From Actinomycetota bacterium (GTDB lineage Bacteria > Actinomycetota > Acidimicrobiia > Acidimicrobiales > RAAP-2): a stretch of 57,969 nt of DNA. The stretch is taken from NCBI GenBank assembly GCA_029850535.1, contig JARCRU010000121.1, forward strand, positions 1-57,969. Reading direction: 5' to 3'. This document shows, piece by piece, positions 54,201 through 57,969 of this stretch; within the stretch, counting starts at the first letter, position 1; each line of letters opens with the position of its first letter. The position numbers were made by a program, and so were the translations under genes. The notes under the pieces are model-generated. The model was not told the origin of the DNA, made no database searches, and saw only the letters and a program-made list of their open reading frames with translations.

Positions 54201-55500
54201 GGGGACATCCTCCGTGGTTCACGTGGGCCACGAAGTCGTCACGGAACATACTCAACGCGGAGTGGACCGATGACGGGATGGACGGACCCAACACGCAAAT
54301 GGTGGTCTGCTGGGGGGGCCAACTCAACCCCGGGGCAATGTTGTCGCACAGGTCGAGCAAGAGGTCGAGATCCTCCAAACGACCGCCACCGTGTTCGAGG
54401 CGGTACATGATGCGCTCGATCCAACCCGACCCCTCGCGACAGGGCGTGCATTGTCCGCAGGACTCACGCGAAAAGAACTTAGTGATGCGCCAGGTCGCAC
54501 GTACGACGCAACTGGCATCGTCCATCACCACGATCGATCCCGAACCCAGCATCGAACCAAGGGCGCCGACCTCATCTTGCCCCAGTGGCGTGTCGAGTTG
54601 GTCGGGCCCGAACCACGGGGCCGAGACGCCACCCGGGATAAAGGCCTTGAGGGTTCGGCCCTCGGCGAGTCCACCACCGAGGGCGGGATCGAAGATGATG
54701 TCACGAAAGCTGTTCTTCACCATCTCAAGCTCGAAGACTCCCGGATTCTTGACGTCGCCGGCAAGGGCGAAGAGCCGAGTGCCGGTCGAACGCCCGGCAC
54801 CCAACGCCGCGAAGGCCTCGCCCCCGTTGTTAATAATCCAGGGAAGGTTCGACATCGTCTCGACGTTGTTCACCACGGTGGGCTCTCCATAGAGGCCCGT
54901 GACCGCGGGGAAGAACGGCGGCTTGATGCGCGGGAATCCCCGCTTGCCCTCGAGGGCCTCGAGCAGCGACGTCTCCTCGCCGCAGATGTACGCACCCGCG
55001 CCAGGGTGCACCACGATGTCGAGGGAGAAGTTCGAACCGAAGATCTTGGAACCCAGTGCGCCGAGGGCGTAGGCATCGTTGAGGGCCTGCTGTACTCGTT
55101 CAAGACCCAGGGCGAATTCGCCGCGCAAAAAGATAAAGGCCTGGGTGACTTGAAGGGCGTAGGCCGCGATGATGACGCCCTCGACCAACTGGTGCGGATC
55201 GCGCTCAACGAGGTAGTGGTCCTTGAAAGTGGCGGGTTCGGACTCGTCGCCATTCACCACGAGATACGAAATCGGTGATCGACGCAACATCGACCACTTG
55301 CGTCCCGCTGGGAAGCCCGCCCCCCCGCGGCCGAGCAGTGACGCCTTGTCGACCTCGGCGGCGACCGCCTCGGGGAACATGGTGAGGGCCCGACGAAGCG
55401 CCACGTAGCCACCGGTCTCGAGGTAGCGATTGAGGGTGAAGGAATCCGCCACGTCGCGTCGCGAGGACACGATACGCGGTGCGTCGAGGCTGGCCATCAC
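54193..55500 (-). CDS. nuoF: NADH-quinone oxidoreductase subunit F
   Basis: A 435-residue FMN- and NADH-binding subunit. LLGRGGAGFPAGRKWSM is the FMN loop, YICGEETSLLEALEG the NADH site, and ESCGQCTPCREGSGW holds the N3 cluster cysteines. GTG at 55500 overlaps the nuoE stop; an ATG codon follows directly. Confidence 0.96.
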   Translation of the reverse strand: MMASLDAPRIVSSRRDVADSFTLNRYLETGGYVALRRALTMFPEAVAAEVDKASLLGRGGAGFPAGRKWSMLRRSPISYLVVNGDESEPATFKDHYLVERDPHQLVEGVIIAAYALQVTQAFIFLRGEFALGLERVQQALNDAYALGALGSKIFGSNFSLDIVVHPGAGAYICGEETSLLEALEGKRGFPRIKPPFFPAVTGLYGEPTVVNNVETMSNLPWIINNGGEAFAALGAGRSTGTRLFALAGDVKNPGVFELEMVKNSFRDIIFDPALGGGLAEGRTLKAFIPGGVSAPWFGPDQLDTPLGQDEVGALGSMLGSGSIVVMDDASCVVRATWRITKFFSRESCGQCTPCREGSGWIERIMYRLEHGGGRLEDLDLLLDLCDNIAPGLSWPPQQTTICVLGPSIPSSVHSALSMFRDDFVAHVNHGGCPHD

Positions 55501-56141
55501 TTGTTCTCCTGAGCCGCCGCCGCGGCTGCGGCGGCCTCCGCGCGCGCCGTGCGGGCGGCGAGAGCCTCGGCGCGCTCGGCGGCGATGTCGTCCTTGGAGA
55601 CGCGCAGCCCACCCTGACGCTTCACGCGAATCAGAGTGCCGTGACGGGGCACGTCGTGATCGAGACGCCCCTCGCGCAGATCACTCACCATCGCGTCAAA
55701 CGTTGCGGGAGTGGTCGTGCGAACGTAGCGGTGATTCACTTGCACGCAGGGAGCGAGATTGCAGTCGGCGAGGCACTCCGTCTCTTCGAGAGTGAAGAGA
55801 CCGTCGTCGGACGTGGCCCCGACGGCACAGCCGAGTGTCGACGACGCGTGTTCGAGTAGTTCCTCTCCACCCGCGAGCAGACACGCCACGTTCGTGCACA
55901 CACCGACTACGTACCTGCCCACCGGCTCCAAGTGAAACATGTCGTAGAACGACGCAGTGCCGCGCACGTCGGCGGGGGTGGTGCCCGTCAAGGCAGCGAC
56001 CTCGGCGATGCCCTCGTCACTGAGGTAGCCATCTTGTTCCTGGGCCAAGTGCAACAGTGGCAACATTGCCGAACGCTGACGCGGGTAGAGCGCAACGAGC
56101 TCCTCGGCGCGTTGGCGGATATCGGCGCGGAAATGACTCAT
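55497..56141 (-). CDS. nuoE: NADH-quinone oxidoreductase subunit E
   Basis: A 214-residue thioredoxin-fold [2Fe-2S] subunit. Ligands lie in VCTNVACLLAGG and TECLADCNLAPCVQVN. It ends in an Ala/Arg/Glu-rich helix of about 35 residues, probably disordered. ATG overlaps the nuoD stop (ATGA). Confidence 0.95.
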   Translation of the reverse strand: MSHFRADIRQRAEELVALYPRQRSAMLPLLHLAQEQDGYLSDEGIAEVAALTGTTPADVRGTASFYDMFHLEPVGRYVVGVCTNVACLLAGGEELLEHASSTLGCAVGATSDDGLFTLEETECLADCNLAPCVQVNHRYVRTTTPATFDAMVSDLREGRLDHDVPRHGTLIRVKRQGGLRVSKDDIAAERAEALAARTARAEAAAAAAAAQENK

Positions 56142-57487
56142 CGGTCGACTTCTCCTAAGACGGGATCGACCGTCGAGATCATGGTGATGGCGTCCGACAT
56201 CGACGCCCCGCGCATCAGCAACGGCATCGCCTGCAAGTTGGTAAAGCTCGGCGCCCGCACGTGAATGCGATAGGGCTTGGGCCCACCGTCGGAGACCATG
56301 TAACAGCCAATCTCCCCACGGGGGGACTCAACCGCCGAGTACACCTCACCGGCGGGTACGTGGAATCCCTCGGTGAACAGTTTGAAGTGGTGGATCAACG
56401 CCTCCATGGACTCACCGATGCGCGAACGCGGCGGCGGTGTCACCTTGGGGTCCTGGCTGCGGTAGTCACCGGCTGGCATCTTCTCAACGCACTGGCGGAT
56501 GATGCGAATCGACTCACGAATCTCATTGAGGCGCAACGCGTACCGATCGAAATTATCGCCGTAGGTGCCGACCACCACGTCGAAGTCCACCTGGTCGTAA
56601 GCCAGGTAGGGCATCGAACGACGAAGATCCCAGGCGACGCCTGTCGATCGCAAGAGGGGACCGGTCAGGCTCAGCGCCAACGCCTCTTCGGCGGTAATCG
56701 CGCCCACACCAATGAGGCGATTGCGAAAAATGGGCTGGCCCGTCAGGAGCTGGTCGTACTCGTAACTACGCTCCTCGATCGTGTTGCAGATGACCTCGAC
56801 GTCGTCCTCCCAGCCGTCGGGCAGGTCGGCGGCAACGCCACCGGGACGCACATAGTTGAGGTTGAGGCGAAGTCCCGCGGTCTTCTCGAAGAAGGCCAGG
56901 ATGAGTTCGCGCTCTCGCAGGCCGTAGATCATCATCGAGGTGGAACCGAGGTCCATCCCGTTGGTGGCCATCCACACCAGGTGCGATGAGACACGATTGA
57001 GCTCACTCATGAGCATGCGAATCCACGTCGCTCGCTCGGGAACCTCGACGCCGAGCAGCTTCTCCACCGTTAACGAATACGAGAGTTCGTTGATGACGGG
57101 CGAGAGGTAGTCCATGCGCGTCACATTGGTGGCGCCTTGGACGTAGCTGAGGTTCTCGCCGGTCTTTTCCATGCCCGTGTGCAAGTACCCGATCACGACC
57201 TTGGTGCGAAGGACGAACTCACCATCGAGTTCCAGCATGAGCCGCAACACTCCGTGGGTCGAGGGGTGAGCGGGACCCATATTGATGATCATGGTCTCGT
57301 CGTCGTGGCGCTCGTAGTCGACCTGGCGCGGGTCCAGGGTGACGCCGTCGAGGCGTAATACCGCCCCTACTTCACGACCGAGCTCGTCACTGCCGGTGTC
57401 GACGCGTCGAGTGAGTTCTTGAGCGCCCTCGGATGTCTCGACGGTCAAGCGTTCGGGTCGCTTCGCTACGCGCGTGTCGTCACTCAT
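56138..57487 (-). CDS. nuoD: NADH-quinone oxidoreductase subunit D
   Basis: A 449-residue quinone-site subunit with the [NiFe]-hydrogenase-like fold. INMGPAHPSTHGVLRL, YLHTGMEKTGEN and ESPRGEIGCYMVSDG are diagnostic. An N-terminal extension of about 65 residues precedes the core. ATG at 57487 overlaps the nuoC stop (ATGA). Confidence 0.96.
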   Translation of the reverse strand: MSDDTRVAKRPERLTVETSEGAQELTRRVDTGSDELGREVGAVLRLDGVTLDPRQVDYERHDDETMIINMGPAHPSTHGVLRLMLELDGEFVLRTKVVIGYLHTGMEKTGENLSYVQGATNVTRMDYLSPVINELSYSLTVEKLLGVEVPERATWIRMLMSELNRVSSHLVWMATNGMDLGSTSMMIYGLRERELILAFFEKTAGLRLNLNYVRPGGVAADLPDGWEDDVEVICNTIEERSYEYDQLLTGQPIFRNRLIGVGAITAEEALALSLTGPLLRSTGVAWDLRRSMPYLAYDQVDFDVVVGTYGDNFDRYALRLNEIRESIRIIRQCVEKMPAGDYRSQDPKVTPPPRSRIGESMEALIHHFKLFTEGFHVPAGEVYSAVESPRGEIGCYMVSDGGPKPYRIHVRAPSFTNLQAMPLLMRGASMSDAITMISTVDPVLGEVDR

Positions 57488-57969
57488 CGCGGACCCGGTG
57501 CTTCCTTGAACTGGATGGGGACGTGGCCCACGCCGTAGTCCTTGCGCAGGGGGTGACCCTCCCACTCCTCGGGCATCAAGATCCGCGTGAGGTCGGGATG
57601 TCCATCGAAGAGGATGCCGAACATGTCGAAGGTCTCGCGTTCGGGTGCCTCGGTGCCGGGGTACAGGTGAAACAAAGAATCCACCCTCGGCGCCTCGTTA
57701 CCCGCCTGCACGCGCACCCGTGCGCGCAGCTTGCGCGAGAGCGACAAGAAGTTGGCCACGACCTCGAAGCGGGTGGGCGTCACACCTTCGGGGACGTAGC
57801 GGTTGAAGTGTTCGAGGTAGTCGACCCCACACACATCGACGCACATCTCGAAACCGTCGGCCTTCAATGCGCTGGCGAGGTCCGCGTACTGCTCAGGCGT
57901 CGGGAAGAACGCCGCATCGCAGGCGAGCGCTTCCTCTACGAGGACGCCGGGGGGGGCCAAGGGGGGAAG
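57484..57969 (-). CDS. nuoC: NADH-quinone oxidoreductase subunit C (partial, 5' end outside window)
   Basis: A frame open to the window edge, giving about 160 residues. DVCGVDYLEHFNRYVPEG and the C-terminal ERETFDMFGILFDGHPDLTRIL and WEGHPLRKDYGV are the NuoC signature. A TTG at 57960 could start it, but the family usually has some 30-40 more N-terminal residues, so the start is probably beyond the window. nuoA and nuoB should lie upstream. Confidence 0.9.
   Translation of the reverse strand, partial: LPPLAPPGVLVEEALACDAAFFPTPEQYADLASALKADGFEMCVDVCGVDYLEHFNRYVPEGVTPTRFEVVANFLSLSRKLRARVRVQAGNEAPRVDSLFHLYPGTEAPERETFDMFGILFDGHPDLTRILMPEEWEGHPLRKDYGVGHVPIQFKEAPGPR

Overview
The window is a stretch of high-GC chromosome from an actinobacterium. 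A Wbl (WhiB-type) regulator, a di-haem QcrC, a short CtaE, the hemE-hemH-hemY order of the coproporphyrin-dependent haem pathway, a UPF0182 membrane protein and a MoxR/VWA pair all fit this phylum. Several small conserved proteins and the gene mix make Acidimicrobiia my best guess, but this is inferred from gene content and no marker gene was compared. Genes are tightly packed, with many ATGA, GTGA and TGATG overlaps.

Layout. 1-4.4 kb: the 5' part of a MOFRL-type glycerate 2-kinase, a CPA2 cation/proton antiporter, a decayed tnpB transposon remnant with a downstream hairpin, and an initiator tRNA-fMet with its own promoter and terminator. 4.4-16.5 kb: UPF0182, a DivIVA-like coiled-coil protein with a Cys/His tail, a PDZ/Lon-like protease, a HEAT-repeat protein, MreB, a metalloprotease relative without its zinc motif, a glutamate formimidoyltransferase, WhiB and two proteins of unknown role. 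16.5-20.2 kb: a VWA protein and its MoxR-like AAA+ partner. 20.2-31.3 kb: a GNAT enzyme, then the minus-strand series ctaE-qcrC-qcrA-qcrB, a phosphodiester-glycosidase-like lipo/secreted protein and hutG-hutH-hutU-hutI. 31.3-42.4 kb: HelD helicase, the haem operon, a HAD phosphatase, a degenerate metallophosphoesterase fused to an MprF-type domain, and a secreted seven-bladed propeller protein. 43-58 kb: respiratory complex I, nuoC (cut by the window end) through nuoN, followed by an ATP-grasp gene coupled to nuoN.

Functionally the window joins aerobic electron transfer (complex I, the menaquinol-cytochrome c branch, oxidase subunit III, haem synthesis) with histidine catabolism to glutamate, and with cell-shape and envelope functions (MreB, DivIVA-like, MprF fusion).

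The observations most worth a second look are: the MprF fusion whose phosphoesterase motifs are lost; the DivIVA-like protein with a phage-MuF-like Cys/His tail; the pseudo-protease; the ATP-grasp gene attached to the nuo operon; the tnpB fossil; and a recurring TANNNT box exactly 6-7 nt before start codons, which points to leaderless transcription of many units. I saw no CRISPR array, complete insertion sequence, prophage or rRNA.
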